Assembly: GCA_018650845.1 (NCBI GenBank)
Contig: JABIFF010000016.1
Coordinates: forward strand, 150,571 to 214,570
Direction of reading: 5' to 3'
DNA: 64,000 nucleotides
From: Chloroflexota bacterium
GTDB taxonomy: Bacteria; Chloroflexota; Dehalococcoidia; Lucifugimonadales; Lucifugimonadaceae
A program made the translations under genes and the position numbers. The number at the start of each line of letters is the position of its first letter. Positions within the stretch are counted from its first letter, which is position 1. Below the pieces are notes generated by a model. The model was not told the DNA's origin and searched no databases. It was given only the letters and a program-made list of their open reading frames with translations. Below are positions 29,446 through 39,607 of the stretch, in pieces.

Positions 29446-29576
29446 AGGGCTTCAGTGTTTTTACATGTCCTGAGCGGCAGTCGAGGGATCTGGGCTGGTG
29501 GGGCAGATGTGGCACGTTCAGATGAGTGCGGGAGAGGTCGCTGAAGCTGAATGACGCTTCATATGGGGGGGAGAAA

Positions 29577-29604
29577 GATCCTGAAATGAATTCAGGATGA
29601 CGAG
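29577..29604. repeat. Palindromic repeat family A variant
   Basis: gatcctgaaatgaattcaggatgacgag. Confidence 0.65.
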
Positions 29605-29615
29605 GAGTGCTGTCG

Positions 29616-30110
29616 TTACTTTTTATCGTCGTCGTCGGGTGAGCCGAAGTCGATTATTTTTCCTTGGTCGCGCCGGGAAGGCTTTTCTTCGATTCTTCGT
29701 CCACGCCAGTATTTAACTTCAGGTTCGCTGGCTTTAGTTTTTTCGGAAGAACGTCCTCGTCCGAACATGCCGGAACCAGAGCTACCGGTACGTGGTGAGC
29801 CCTTACGGAACCAGAGCATGTAACCAATGACTAGCAACGCCACACCGAGGATTGCGAGTGGCAGCGTTGCTGCTGGAAGAAATGCTGCGACTGCAATGAG
29901 TAACAGGCCGCCGATAATCAGATTCCCGGGATTGAATCTGATGGTTTTTTTTGGCTTGGAACGCTTAGTTTTGGCAACGGTGGTAGAGAACGGCTCGAAT
30001 GCTCGATGCTTTCCTGCTGGACGCTCTCGATCGTTTGATGGACCGGCATCTTCTTTGGCTTTTTCGAGTATTTCGTCTATTTCACGTTCGAATTTTGACA
30101 TGTCTGGCAT
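29616..30110 (-). CDS. Membrane protein, basic N-terminal half
   Basis: NPGNLIIGGLLLIAVAAFLPAATLPLAILGVALLVIGYMLWFRKG. Confidence 0.65.
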   Translation of the reverse strand: MPDMSKFEREIDEILEKAKEDAGPSNDRERPAGKHRAFEPFSTTVAKTKRSKPKKTIRFNPGNLIIGGLLLIAVAAFLPAATLPLAILGVALLVIGYMLWFRKGSPRTGSSGSGMFGRGRSSEKTKASEPEVKYWRGRRIEEKPSRRDQGKIIDFGSPDDDDKK

Positions 30111-30215
30111 TAGTGAATACTACCTAGTAGATGGAGCTCGCGTTGTTATACTCGAATTTCAATTACTGCAATCTTCGCGCAGTACCACCCAAAACTGTTC
30201 AATTTACGAAGAAAT

Positions 30216-30887
30216 ATGCCAGACATCGAATACGATAATTTTCTAAAGATCACTCTCTTTAAGCTTAGTTCTGAATTTCGGCGTTTGGACGCTGACGAGC
30301 GTTCGAAAGCTAAGCAAGAGTTTGCTGGTCTGATCGCTGACAACTCATCTGACGACGAAATACGCACCTACAGTACCGTTGGCACACGGGCCGATGCTGA
30401 ACTGATGTTGGTCCAGGATTCTGCTTCGGTCGATACGTTCCATAAACTCTCGAAGGCTATTAACCACTCGGTGCTTGGTAGCTATCTTGAGCAGTCGTAT
30501 TCGTACTTGTCTATCAGGCGCAAGAGCCGGTACAAGCACGGCGGTGGCGCTCCGAAGCTAAAGGAAGATTACAAGTACATGGTTATCTATCCGATGACCA
30601 AGACTCGACCGTGGTACGAGAAGTCGATGAAGGAACGTCAGGAGATGATGAACGATCATTTCCGTGTGGGTAAGGATTACCCAATGGTGAAGATCAACAC
30701 GTCTTATGCGTTTGGTCTCGACGATACCGAGTTCGTACTTAGTTTTGAGATGGATGATCCGTCGGATTTCACGTCATTGGTTATGGACTTGCGTGAGGTT
30801 CCAGCGGCTCAGTACACGATGACTGAGATTCCGATTTTCACGACGATCAAGATGCCAATAGCCGAAGCACTGGATGCGATGGCTTAG
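30216..30887 (+). CDS. Chlorite dismutase family protein (HemQ-like)
   Basis: YMVIYPMTKTRPWYEKSMKERQEMMNDHFRVGKDYP..GLDDTEFVLSFEMDDPSDFTSLVMDLREV. Confidence 0.85.
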   Translation: MPDIEYDNFLKITLFKLSSEFRRLDADERSKAKQEFAGLIADNSSDDEIRTYSTVGTRADAELMLVQDSASVDTFHKLSKAINHSVLGSYLEQSYSYLSIRRKSRYKHGGGAPKLKEDYKYMVIYPMTKTRPWYEKSMKERQEMMNDHFRVGKDYPMVKINTSYAFGLDDTEFVLSFEMDDPSDFTSLVMDLREVPAAQYTMTEIPIFTTIKMPIAEALDAMA

Positions 30888-30894
30888 GGTAGGG

Positions 30895-30926
30895 CGTGTC
30901 ATTCTGAACTTGATTCAGAATCGTGG
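30895..30926. repeat. Palindromic repeat family A copy
   Basis: gtgtcattctgaacttgattcagaatcgtgg. Confidence 0.7.
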
Positions 30927-30995
30927 GCAAAGGTACGAATCTAGTGGATTTATCCGAGGTTCGGGCGAGTGGTTGTCGATTCTCGCTGTTCACGC

Positions 30996-31023
30996 TGATT
31001 CTGAATCGAGTTCAGAATGACAA
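30996..31023. repeat. Palindromic repeat family A copy, inverted relative to 30895
   Basis: tgattctgaatcgagttcagaatgaca. Confidence 0.7.
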
Positions 31024-31045
31024 TGGCGATTTGTGCTGATGTTTC

Positions 31046-31105
31046 ACCCTGCTGTAGATCCCTCGACTCCGAGGGCTCCGCTCGGGAAATCGGAAATTGG
31101 TTATT
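31046..31105. repeat. Repeat family B copy
   Basis: agatccctcgactccgagggctccgctcgggaaatcggaa. Confidence 0.7.
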
Positions 31106-31135
31106 CGGCGCAAAAGGCTCGAATGTGAGATAACA

Positions 31136-31172
31136 AAAAAAGCCCCAGCGAATTTGCTGGGGCTTTTTTATT
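31136..31172. terminator. Intrinsic terminator
   Basis: aaaaAGCCCCAGCgaattTGCTGGGGCTttttta. Confidence 0.85.
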
Positions 31173-31186
31173 CGTAAATCTACGAG

Positions 31187-31456
31187 TTAGGAGGCGTTTG
31201 CGCCTGGCTCCGAGGAGTCGTAATCGTAGTCGTAGTTCAGCTTGATGAACTCGTTCTGATCTGCTGGAACCTGATCTTCAGGGAAGATGGCGTTCACTGG
31301 GCATACTGGTTCGCAGGCTGCACAGTCGATACATTCATCTGGGCTGATGAAAAGCTGGTTGTCGCCAGGCTTAGAGTAAATACAGTCGACCGGACATACG
31401 TCCACGCACGCACCGTCCATTACGTCGACACAATCCTTGGCGATGATGTAGGTCAT
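31187..31456 (-). CDS. Ferredoxin (4Fe-4S/3Fe-4S type)
   Basis: MTYIIAKDCVDVMDGACVDVCPVDCIY..DECIDCAACEPVCPVNAIF. Confidence 0.93.
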   Translation of the reverse strand: MTYIIAKDCVDVMDGACVDVCPVDCIYSKPGDNQLFISPDECIDCAACEPVCPVNAIFPEDQVPADQNEFIKLNYDYDYDSSEPGANAS

Positions 31457-31620
31457 CCGATGAGGCTCCTGAGAATGTTGCGACCAGTTCCTGTTTGGTC
31501 GACTTTATGGCAAATCCACGGCAGATTATACGTTTCCGCAATCCGTCGTAAATAGGCTGGCACTACCGTCTTTGTGAGGAAATGCCAGCCGAGATTACAA
31601 ACTAAAGAATTGAAGGGCGA

Positions 31621-32019
31621 TTAGTGTCCGCCGCAGGCGCATCCACCGCCGCCGCCGCCACCACAGCCGCCGCCGCCTCCACCACCGCAACCACCACCAC
31701 CACAGCCGCAGCCGGATGAGAAGTTGGGGTTAGAGATTACGAAGCCTGAGCGTTCGAATCCTTCAACATAATCGATGCTCGAACCTTCGAGCATTGGGGC
31801 GCTTTCGTCATCGACTAGTGCCTTGACGGTTCCCTCTACGATTGTGTCGGATTCAGAAGGTGTCTCTTCCAGCCCGAATACATATTCGATGCCACCGTGT
31901 TCGTCGGTTGCAACAGCGATACGAAGGTACTGGCCTTCAGCATCCTGTTCTTTTAGGACTTCCAGCAGCTTAGTTGTTGCTGCCTCAGTGAATTCTACAA
32001 CGGTCGTTGAACTGACCAT
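31621..32019 (-). CDS. HesB/IscA-like protein with Cys/Gly-rich C-terminal extension
   Basis: TEAATTKLLEVLKEQDAEGQYLRIAVATDEHGGIEYVFGL..FVISNPNFSSGCGCGG then CGGGGGGGCGGGGGGGCACGGH. Confidence 0.75.
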   Translation of the reverse strand: MVSSTTVVEFTEAATTKLLEVLKEQDAEGQYLRIAVATDEHGGIEYVFGLEETPSESDTIVEGTVKALVDDESAPMLEGSSIDYVEGFERSGFVISNPNFSSGCGCGGGGCGGGGGGGCGGGGGGGCACGGH

Positions 32020-32326
32020 TTGGTACTCCAGATTGCCTTACGTAAGGTGGTAATGAGTTCTATTAACTACTTTACGCGCATTTTCGGTAAAAAGTACAGG
32101 CGTCGAATATGAGGATTGCAGAGGTGGAATGTCACATTAATGACCCATCCTGTTTGCCCCAGAAAGCGAATTTCGGCGGTATAATTCCTCTAAGTGGTTG
32201 CATTTCGACATGCTTTTGACTGCCGATTGCGGTGCCGCTTGGGAATGAATTATTTCTTTTCCGAAATCACTCTACTCGAACGCTCACGCGTTCTAAATTG
32301 TAGACCCATGAACCTCATTAGGAAAA

Positions 32327-32782
32327 TTGGATAAAGCCCGAATGGATGAACTCGATCGTAAGATAATTAGCCTTCTTGAACGTGACGGGCGGGCATCAAA
32401 TGCTCGAATTGCTCGTGATGTTGGTGTTAGTGAAGGCACAGTTCGCAGACGTTTGAAGCGTTTGATCAACGAACAGATCATCAATGTTATTGCGCTTCCG
32501 GACCCTCGAAAGCTGGGATACAACTCAGAAGCTCTCATCGGTGTGCAGGTCGACCCTGACAAAGTCGATGAAGTCGCTTCAAAAATGGCGAACCTCGAAC
32601 ACACTCGCTGGGTGACAGTTACCACTGGTACGTACGATGTATTCGCGTGGGCAACACTGCCAAACGCTGAATCGCTCGGTCGATTCCTTCGGGATGAAGT
32701 CGGTGCTATCGATGGTGTACGACGCACTGAGACCTTCGTAAACCTTCAGGTTATGAAGCGAGAATTCGGTATCCCTGCGTAA
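32327..32782 (+). CDS. Lrp/AsnC family transcriptional regulator
   Basis: MDELDRKIISLLERDGRASNARIARDVGVSEGTVRRRLKRL. Confidence 0.93.
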   Translation: MDKARMDELDRKIISLLERDGRASNARIARDVGVSEGTVRRRLKRLINEQIINVIALPDPRKLGYNSEALIGVQVDPDKVDEVASKMANLEHTRWVTVTTGTYDVFAWATLPNAESLGRFLRDEVGAIDGVRRTETFVNLQVMKREFGIPA

Positions 32783-32807
32783 GCAGCTATTGTTGAATGT
32801 GTGATGA

Positions 32808-32838
32808 CGAGGCACTTTTTGAGAAGTGCCTCGTTTTA
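32808..32838. terminator. Intrinsic terminator
   Basis: ACGAGGCACTTtttgagAAGTGCCTCGTtttagtt. Confidence 0.8.
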
Positions 32839-32973
32839 GTTAACTGGTTAATTAACACTTCAACGGTGGTCAGGAAATATAATCAGTTGCCAACGTTGTG
32901 TTTGTGTTCGTAATTGCACGCTTCTACGTGCACACTGATATCAACTGATTTCCAGTTATGAATTAGCGAGGTC

Positions 32974-33630
32974 ATGCCTGACCTTATGGAGAGAACGATG
33001 CAGCAAACTGCTGTTACGGCTCGAAGATCTGAAACTTTTTCCCTGCTGGGACCTGCTGAGCCCTCACTTCTCGAACGGCTAGTGCCTGCTGCGAACGCTT
33101 GGCACAAATCGGCAGCTGTAGTAATTGGCATCCTGCTGGTTTCTCTTCTCGCACAGGCTCGATTCTTTCTGCCTGATAATCCTGTACCGATCACTCTTCA
33201 AGGATTCGGCGTGCTCATGCTCGGTGGCGTGCTCGGCTGGCGTTTGGGACTTGTCTCAGCGTTCGGGTACTACCTAATCGGTATGGCTGGACTTCCGGTT
33301 TTTGCCAAGGGTGGTGAAGGCTGGGATTACGTTATTCATGGTGTGACGGGCGGTTACTTGCTCGGATTTATTTTGAGTGCCGGTGTGATTGGTTTCCTTT
33401 CGCAGCGCGGTTGGAATCGTGGTCGAAGTCTTTGGCCAATGATGATCGGCTCGCTTTTGATTTACGCTCCCGCAATGATCTGGTTGAGTGTGTTCGATTT
33501 CTCATGGCCTGCTGAAGGCAAGCTTCTTTCACAGGGCCTGTACCCATTCCTACCCGGTGACATTCTGAAACTTATGGCTGCGGCTGCAGTAACTGGCGGT
33601 TTGTGGCGACTTGCCGATAGCAAGCGGTAA
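32974..33630 (+). CDS. bioY: Biotin transporter BioY
   Basis: VPITLQGFGVLMLGGVLGWRLG..HGVTGGYLLGFILSAGVIGFL..LPGDILKLMAAA. Confidence 0.9.
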   Translation: MPDLMERTMQQTAVTARRSETFSLLGPAEPSLLERLVPAANAWHKSAAVVIGILLVSLLAQARFFLPDNPVPITLQGFGVLMLGGVLGWRLGLVSAFGYYLIGMAGLPVFAKGGEGWDYVIHGVTGGYLLGFILSAGVIGFLSQRGWNRGRSLWPMMIGSLLIYAPAMIWLSVFDFSWPAEGKLLSQGLYPFLPGDILKLMAAAAVTGGLWRLADSKR

Positions 33631-33710
33631 CCCCGCTTTCTCCCCCCATTTATAGCTTTAGATCGCGCAAGTGATCACATTCTTTTAACTGAACGAACAG
33701 GATTATTACT

Positions 33711-35510
33711 GTGTACAAGGACACGAACTGTGGAGAGCCACGCGACACTTCAGTCGGTGAGCAGATTACCGTTGCTGGTTGGGTAAACCGACGGCGCGAC
33801 CACGGGAACCTGATTTTTATTGATCTGCGAGACCGAAGCGGTTTGCTGCAGATTGTTTTCAACCCTGAGTATGGCGAGACGGCTCATGATCTGGCTCAGA
33901 GTCTGAGATCTGAGTGGGTTGTGCAGGTCACGGGTAAGGTCGTAGCTCGACTTCCCGGTGCTGAAAACCCAGAACTGCCAACAGGTGCAGTCGAGCTTTC
34001 TGTGACCGATCTCGTGATTCTTAACCGTTCGATCACTCCACCGTTTGAAGTTTCAGACGATGTTGAAGTTGATGCCAACACTCGGTTGAAATACCGATTT
34101 ATGGACTTACGTCGACCTCGAATGCAGGAAATATTGAAGCTTCGTCACAAGGTTACTCACATCATGTGGGACCATCTGACTGAAGAGGGTTTCACTCAGG
34201 TTGAAACCCCAATCCTAATTAAGAGCACGCCTGAGGGAGCACGAGACTACGTCGTGCCAAGTCGTGTTCATCCGGGCGATTTCTATGCATTGCCGCAGTC
34301 GCCTCAGCAGTTGAAGCAGCTTCTGATGGTTTCTGGTGTGGAGCGTTATTTTCAGATCGCACGTTGCTTCCGTGACGAAGATTTGCGTGCTGACCGCCAA
34401 CCTGAGCACACACAGCTCGACTTCGAAATGTCGTTCGTCCATCAGGACGATGTTATGAAGGTGGTCGAAGATCTGTACACCCGCATCGTTAAAGAGGCGG
34501 CTCCAGATACAACAGCGAACGGGCCGTTTGTACGGCTGACCTATGCTGAAGCGATGGAGCGATTCGGAACTGATAAGCCTGACCTGCGTTTCGGAATGGA
34601 ATTAACGACTATTACCGAAACGGCAGCGACTTCGGACGCACGAGTGTTCCAAGCTGTGGCTTCTTCGGGCGGATCGATTCGTGGATTTGTAGCTCCGGGT
34701 TGTGGAAGCTACGGTCGACGACAGACCGATGATCTGACGGAATTCGCAAAGTCGAGCGGTGCGCAGGGTTTGGTGTTTATCGCACTCGACGAAAGCGCTC
34801 CTTCTATCGATGCGCTGGAAGACGAACACATCAAGTCGCCATTGAAGAAATTCTTATCGTTGGACGTCATCAAGAAGATGGCGACCGAGATGGGGGCTGC
34901 TCCAGGCGACTTGATGTTGATTGTTGCTGGTACCGACAAGCTGGTGAACACGGTTTTGGCGAACCTGCGTAACGAGATGGCCAAGCGGCTCGATATGCTC
35001 GACCCGAAGCGGCTCATCTTCTCGTGGGTGTACGACTTCCCGCTGTTCGATTGGGATGAAGAGCTTCAGAAATACGAACCTGCTCACCACGTGTTCTCGT
35101 CGCCTAAGGCTGAGCACATGGAATACCTCGATACCGATCCCGGCAAGGTGATTGGTACGTTGTGGGATTTGGTGTGTAACGGTTCTGAAATGGGTTCGGG
35201 AAGTATCCGAATTCACGATAAGGATCTTCAGACCAAATTGTTCAACATCATTGGTTACACCGAGGATCAGATCAGCGACCGGTTCGGCCAGCTGTTGACC
35301 GCATTCACCTATGGCGCACCGCCGCATGGTGGCATGGGGCTGGGTCTTGATCGCTTCGTTGCGATGCTTGCCGGTGAAGAGGCTATTCGAGAGGTTATTG
35401 CGTTCCCTAAGACGCAATCGGCATTCGACCCGCTGTTCGAGGCACCGTCGCGAATCGAAGACCAGCAGCTTGAAGATTTGCACATCCGTGTAGTGATGCC
35501 TAAAAGTTAG
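33711..35510 (+). CDS. aspS: Aspartyl-tRNA synthetase
   Basis: GWVNRRRDHGNLIFIDLRDRSGLLQIVFNPE; FRDEDLRADRQPEHTQLDFEMSF; GGMGLGLDRFVAML. Confidence 0.97.
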   Translation: MYKDTNCGEPRDTSVGEQITVAGWVNRRRDHGNLIFIDLRDRSGLLQIVFNPEYGETAHDLAQSLRSEWVVQVTGKVVARLPGAENPELPTGAVELSVTDLVILNRSITPPFEVSDDVEVDANTRLKYRFMDLRRPRMQEILKLRHKVTHIMWDHLTEEGFTQVETPILIKSTPEGARDYVVPSRVHPGDFYALPQSPQQLKQLLMVSGVERYFQIARCFRDEDLRADRQPEHTQLDFEMSFVHQDDVMKVVEDLYTRIVKEAAPDTTANGPFVRLTYAEAMERFGTDKPDLRFGMELTTITETAATSDARVFQAVASSGGSIRGFVAPGCGSYGRRQTDDLTEFAKSSGAQGLVFIALDESAPSIDALEDEHIKSPLKKFLSLDVIKKMATEMGAAPGDLMLIVAGTDKLVNTVLANLRNEMAKRLDMLDPKRLIFSWVYDFPLFDWDEELQKYEPAHHVFSSPKAEHMEYLDTDPGKVIGTLWDLVCNGSEMGSGSIRIHDKDLQTKLFNIIGYTEDQISDRFGQLLTAFTYGAPPHGGMGLGLDRFVAMLAGEEAIREVIAFPKTQSAFDPLFEAPSRIEDQQLEDLHIRVVMPKS

Positions 35511-35586
35511 TACCACGCATACGTGTAGAGCCTCTGAAATTTTAGGGGCCAGAAAACGCGACCCTGAGTTACAATTGATGGCAGTA

Positions 35587-35608
35587 GAGGAGCGCCTTGG
35601 GGCGCTCC
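35587..35608 (+). terminator. Hairpin, possible terminator
   Basis: GGAGCGCCttggGGCGCTCCttat; short T-run. Confidence 0.5.
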
Positions 35609-35681
35609 TTATCGTGCACGGAACCCTACAAGGGGCACGGGTGCGATCTAATCTAGCTAATTGATTGTTTCGGAGAACGCG

Positions 35682-37100
35682 TTGAAATTTACTCGCGACG
35701 ACGGTGAAGACCGTCAGGCTATTCTTCACATTGAAGTAGAAGATGATCGTGTGGAGAAGCATCTCCAGCGAGCGCACCAGAAGGTTGCTGCGCGTATTAA
35801 CATCCCCGGATTCCGCAAGGGCAAGGCCCCTCGGAATATCGTTGAGCAGTTTGTAGGTCGAGACTACTTGCTCGAAGAGGCGATGGAATCACTGGTTCCT
35901 GAGGCAGTTGGTGTTGCAATTGAAGAGTCGGACATTCCTTCGACTCACACACCACCGCGTGTGAACGTTACTGAGCGTGACCCGATCGTAAAGATCGATG
36001 CGACAGTGGCACTTCCACCCGTAGCCACACTTGGTGACTACAAGAAACTTAAGTTCGACGACGAACTTGAAGTGGTGACTGAAGATCAGATCGAAGAGCA
36101 GATAACCCAGATTCAGGAATCTCAGGCAACCTGGGAACCTGTGAAGCGGGCTGCGAAGCTCGGCGATATGTTGGTTATTACTTCTAAGGGTCTTGTCGAG
36201 GGCAAAGAGTTCGCAAATGTTGATGGCGGCGAGTTCCTCGCTGAAGCCGGAAGCATGAACCCTGTTCCTGGCTTCTCTGAACAGCTGAAGGGTATGAAAG
36301 AGGGCGGTTCGAAGGAATTCGATATCGAGATCCCTGCCGACTACCCGAACGAAGAGTTCGCTGGTAAAACTGCGAATTTCAACGTGGAAGTTGCGGAAGT
36401 GAAGAAGAAGGAACTGCCAAAACTGACAGACGCATTGGCAGCTTCACTAGGTGAAGATTTCAAGACAGTCGCGGAATTACGGACTCGAATTAGCGATAAT
36501 CTCGAAGCGCAAGCCACTGATGGTTTGCGAAGATCGTTAGAAGAAAAGATTGTTGATGCGTTGGTTGAAGGGGCTGAATTCGAAGTCTCACCAATGATCA
36601 TCGAACACGAGGCAGAACACGTATTAGAAGATCAACAGCGACAGCTGGCTCAGTACAACATCGATTTCGAGCAGTACATGCAGGGAATCGGTAAGTCGAC
36701 TGAGGATATTGTTGCTGAGGCGAAGGATTCGGCTGAGCTACGACTCAAGCGCATGCTTGTGATCGATACTCTGGCTGAGGATACCGGTGCTTCGGTAACT
36801 GACGATGAAGTTGCTGCTGAGATTGCTCTGATGCAGGAGACACCTCAGTACCAAAATGAAAACCTAGATACTGACGAGGCACGTGATGCGGTTCAGAGGA
36901 TTCTGCGCCGACGCACCGCTATCGATCAGGTTATTGATGTAACTCACAAGCCAAAGGCTGCTAAGGCCAAGGCTAAGAAATCTACAACAGCTAAGAAAAA
37001 ACCTGCTGCCAAGGCGAAAGCCAAGCCAGCAGCTAAGAAAAAACCGGCCAGCTCTGCGAAAGCCAAAAGCTCGAGCAAAGCCGCCAAGAGCGAAAAGTAA
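35682..37100 (+). CDS. tig: Trigger factor with Lys/Ala-rich C-terminal tail
   Basis: [36 protein letters not shown]; PPase-like domain; adjacent to clpPX. TTG start chosen at LKFTRDD. Confidence 0.93.
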   Translation: MKFTRDDGEDRQAILHIEVEDDRVEKHLQRAHQKVAARINIPGFRKGKAPRNIVEQFVGRDYLLEEAMESLVPEAVGVAIEESDIPSTHTPPRVNVTERDPIVKIDATVALPPVATLGDYKKLKFDDELEVVTEDQIEEQITQIQESQATWEPVKRAAKLGDMLVITSKGLVEGKEFANVDGGEFLAEAGSMNPVPGFSEQLKGMKEGGSKEFDIEIPADYPNEEFAGKTANFNVEVAEVKKKELPKLTDALAASLGEDFKTVAELRTRISDNLEAQATDGLRRSLEEKIVDALVEGAEFEVSPMIIEHEAEHVLEDQQRQLAQYNIDFEQYMQGIGKSTEDIVAEAKDSAELRLKRMLVIDTLAEDTGASVTDDEVAAEIALMQETPQYQNENLDTDEARDAVQRILRRRTAIDQVIDVTHKPKAAKAKAKKSTTAKKKPAAKAKAKPAAKKKPASSAKAKSSSKAAKSEK

Positions 37101-37113
37101 CCTCTGGGGGCAA

Positions 37114-37800
37114 ATGAATATGACATCAGGACTAATCACACCAAACGACTTCGGATCAGGTACTTCTCCTCAAGGCAAGAACAGCCCAATGCTGAACTTG
37201 CCTGAGAGTGTCGTTCCTATGGTCATCGAGACGGGCGCCCGTGGCGAACGTGCTTACGACATCTACTCTTTGCTCCTTAAGGAACGCATCGTGTTCTTGG
37301 GAACGCCTATCAATGCTCAGGTGGCTAACCTGATCGTTGCTCAGTTGCTGTTCCTGGCTCGAGAAGATCCTGAAAAGGACATCAACCTGTACATCAACTC
37401 ACCGGGTGGTGAGGTGTACTCAGGTATGGCCATCTACGACACGATGCAGTTCGTTCCTTGTGACGTTGCAACGTTCTCGGTTGGTCTTTGCGCAAGCATG
37501 GGTACTGTTCTGCTTACTGCAGGAGCTGCAGGCAAGCGTTACTCGATGCCGAACTCAACGATTCACATGCACCAGCCTTTGAGTGGTACTCAGGGTCAGG
37601 CATCGGATATTGAGATTCACGCTCGAGAGACTTTGCGTATTCAGGACCGACTGCGTCAGATCATCGCTGACCATACGGGTCAGTCTTATGAGCGCATCGC
37701 ACGAGACTCTGACCGAGATTTCTGGTTGAATGCAGAGCAGGCAGCTGAGTATGGACTCATCGACGAAGTGCTCAAGCCTGAGTCTCAACCAGCTGAATAG
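37114..37800 (+). CDS. clpP: ATP-dependent Clp protease proteolytic subunit
   Basis: [59 protein letters not shown]. Confidence 0.97.
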   Translation: MNMTSGLITPNDFGSGTSPQGKNSPMLNLPESVVPMVIETGARGERAYDIYSLLLKERIVFLGTPINAQVANLIVAQLLFLAREDPEKDINLYINSPGGEVYSGMAIYDTMQFVPCDVATFSVGLCASMGTVLLTAGAAGKRYSMPNSTIHMHQPLSGTQGQASDIEIHARETLRIQDRLRQIIADHTGQSYERIARDSDRDFWLNAEQAAEYGLIDEVLKPESQPAE

Positions 37801-37857
37801 AGCCTTTTAGGTCATTCAGATAATCGGTAAATTCGTAGCAAGTTAGGCATTCAACAT

Positions 37858-39165
37858 ATGACGACTGATCAGACAAACGGCGGTGGCGGCGACGGTACAA
37901 CTACCGGAGAAGCCTATTCGTGTTCGTTCTGCGGGAAGCCTCAGGAAAGCGTTCGACGCTTGATCGCTGGGCCTTCGAAGATTTTCATCTGCAACGAATG
38001 TGTTGGCAGGTGTCAGCAGATCATTGCCGATGATCAGCCTATTGTGAAGCCTCACCAGAAGCCTACAACTCCTCGTGACATGTTCGAGATGCTCAATGAG
38101 TACGTCATCGGACAGGAACGTGCGAAGCGGGTTATCTCGGTTGGTGTATACAACCACTACAAGCGTATTTGGTTTGGTACTGAAGACCCCGATGTGGAGC
38201 TTCAGAAGACCAACGTGATGCTGGTTGGCCCTACGGGTTGTGGTAAGACTCACCTCGCTCAGACTCTTGCTCGAATTTTGGATGTTCCGTTCGCTATCAC
38301 CGATGCTACTTCGCTTACTGAAGCTGGTTACGTTGGTGAGGACGTTGAGAACATTCTGCTGCGCCTGATTCAGGATGCAGAGTTCGATATTGCACGGGCT
38401 GAACAGGGCATTATCTACATCGACGAAATCGACAAGATCGCTCGAAAGTCGGCTAACCCATCGATTACCCGTGATGTATCGGGTGAGGGTGTGCAGCAGG
38501 CTTTGCTTAAGATTCTTGAAGGTGCTGTTGTGAACGTTCCGCCTCAAGGTGGACGAAAGCACCCGCACCAGGAATTCTTGCAGATCGATACATCGAACAT
38601 CATGTTTATTCTTGGTGGCGCGTTTGATGGTCTCGGCGAGATCATTCAGGGTCGTCAGACCAAGGATGCTACATCGATCGGTTTCAATTCAACTGGCAAG
38701 CCTCGTGAAGAGGAATTGGCTGACTTTACTGCAGTTGAGCCGGGCGACTTGCTCCACTTCGGATTCATCCCAGAATTCATTGGTCGAGTTCCGTTGGTTG
38801 TGGGTCTTTCCGATCTCGACCACGATGAGCTGATTCAGGTTCTTACCGAGCCTAAGAATGCTCTGGTTCGTCAGTACGAGGCATTGTTCAAGATGGACGG
38901 TGTTGAGCTTGAGTTCGAAAAGGAAGCGCTAGATGCAACAGCGAAGCTCTCTCGTGAGCGCAGGGCTGGTGCACGTGGCTTGCGTTCGATCGTTGAAGAG
39001 CTTTTGGTTGATGTGATGTACGAGCTGCCTTCAATGGAAGGTGTTGCAAAGTGCATCATCAGCGAGGCGACAGTTCTCGATAATGCGTGGCCGCAGCTGT
39101 TCGATGAAGAAGGTAAGCGCATGGACGGTGACTTGCCTGAGACCAAGCACAGGATTGCTGCTTAG
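37858..39165 (+). CDS. clpX: ATP-dependent Clp protease ATP-binding subunit ClpX
   Basis: [20 protein letters not shown] zinc finger; [25 protein letters not shown]. Confidence 0.97.
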   Translation: MTTDQTNGGGGDGTTTGEAYSCSFCGKPQESVRRLIAGPSKIFICNECVGRCQQIIADDQPIVKPHQKPTTPRDMFEMLNEYVIGQERAKRVISVGVYNHYKRIWFGTEDPDVELQKTNVMLVGPTGCGKTHLAQTLARILDVPFAITDATSLTEAGYVGEDVENILLRLIQDAEFDIARAEQGIIYIDEIDKIARKSANPSITRDVSGEGVQQALLKILEGAVVNVPPQGGRKHPHQEFLQIDTSNIMFILGGAFDGLGEIIQGRQTKDATSIGFNSTGKPREEELADFTAVEPGDLLHFGFIPEFIGRVPLVVGLSDLDHDELIQVLTEPKNALVRQYEALFKMDGVELEFEKEALDATAKLSRERRAGARGLRSIVEELLVDVMYELPSMEGVAKCIISEATVLDNAWPQLFDEEGKRMDGDLPETKHRIAA

Positions 39166-39193
39166 GTAGCTAGCTTGGTTTACATAGTGAATT

Positions 39194-39232
39194 AGAAAAG
39201 CCCCCGGCATTGCGCCGGGGGCTTTTTGTTTT
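39194..39232. terminator. Intrinsic terminator
   Basis: aaaAGCCCCCGGCattgcGCCGGGGGCTttttgttt. Confidence 0.85.
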
Positions 39233-39250
39233 GTGCCCGTTCGGTAGATG

Positions 39251-39271
39251 CAGCTCCTCGCAATGACAGTA
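39251..39271. repeat. Half copy of repeat family C
   Basis: cagctcctcgcaatgacag matches the right end of the element at 39906-40085. Confidence 0.5.
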
Positions 39272-39386
39272 GCCTGATGTTCAATGATGAAGGGAGCCGG
39301 TTCAGAGTGATCGTAGTTTTTGCATGCAAATGTGGGTTGTTATATGTTGACGCTGATCTTGGTGCGTAGCGATTGAGATTGGTAAG

Positions 39387-39599
39387 TTGGAGGCGACGAT
39401 CATGCTCGGTGGTGGACCTCAGCCCGTAAATATTCCTGATGATCAGGGGAGTCGACCGCCTGTACGCGGTCCTGAAGATGAAGAAAGTCGCTGGCGACAA
39501 ATTCGTAAGAAGATCTATCTTTGGGGTGGAATTACCCTTCTAGTAGTTCTGGCGATATTTTTCTTTATGTCGGCAGTTGGTAGCGGCCAGTACTCGTAA
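39387..39599 (+). CDS. Small single-TM protein (PPVRGPED motif)
   Basis: 70 aa; proline-rich N-terminus, one TM helix. Confidence 0.6.
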   Translation: MEATIMLGGGPQPVNIPDDQGSRPPVRGPEDEESRWRQIRKKIYLWGGITLLVVLAIFFFMSAVGSGQYS

Positions 39600-39607
39600 G
39601 GACTTTT

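Noticed and set aside
34854-35777. 307-aa minus-strand ORF
   Set aside because: Antisense to aspS and tig, both confidently identified.
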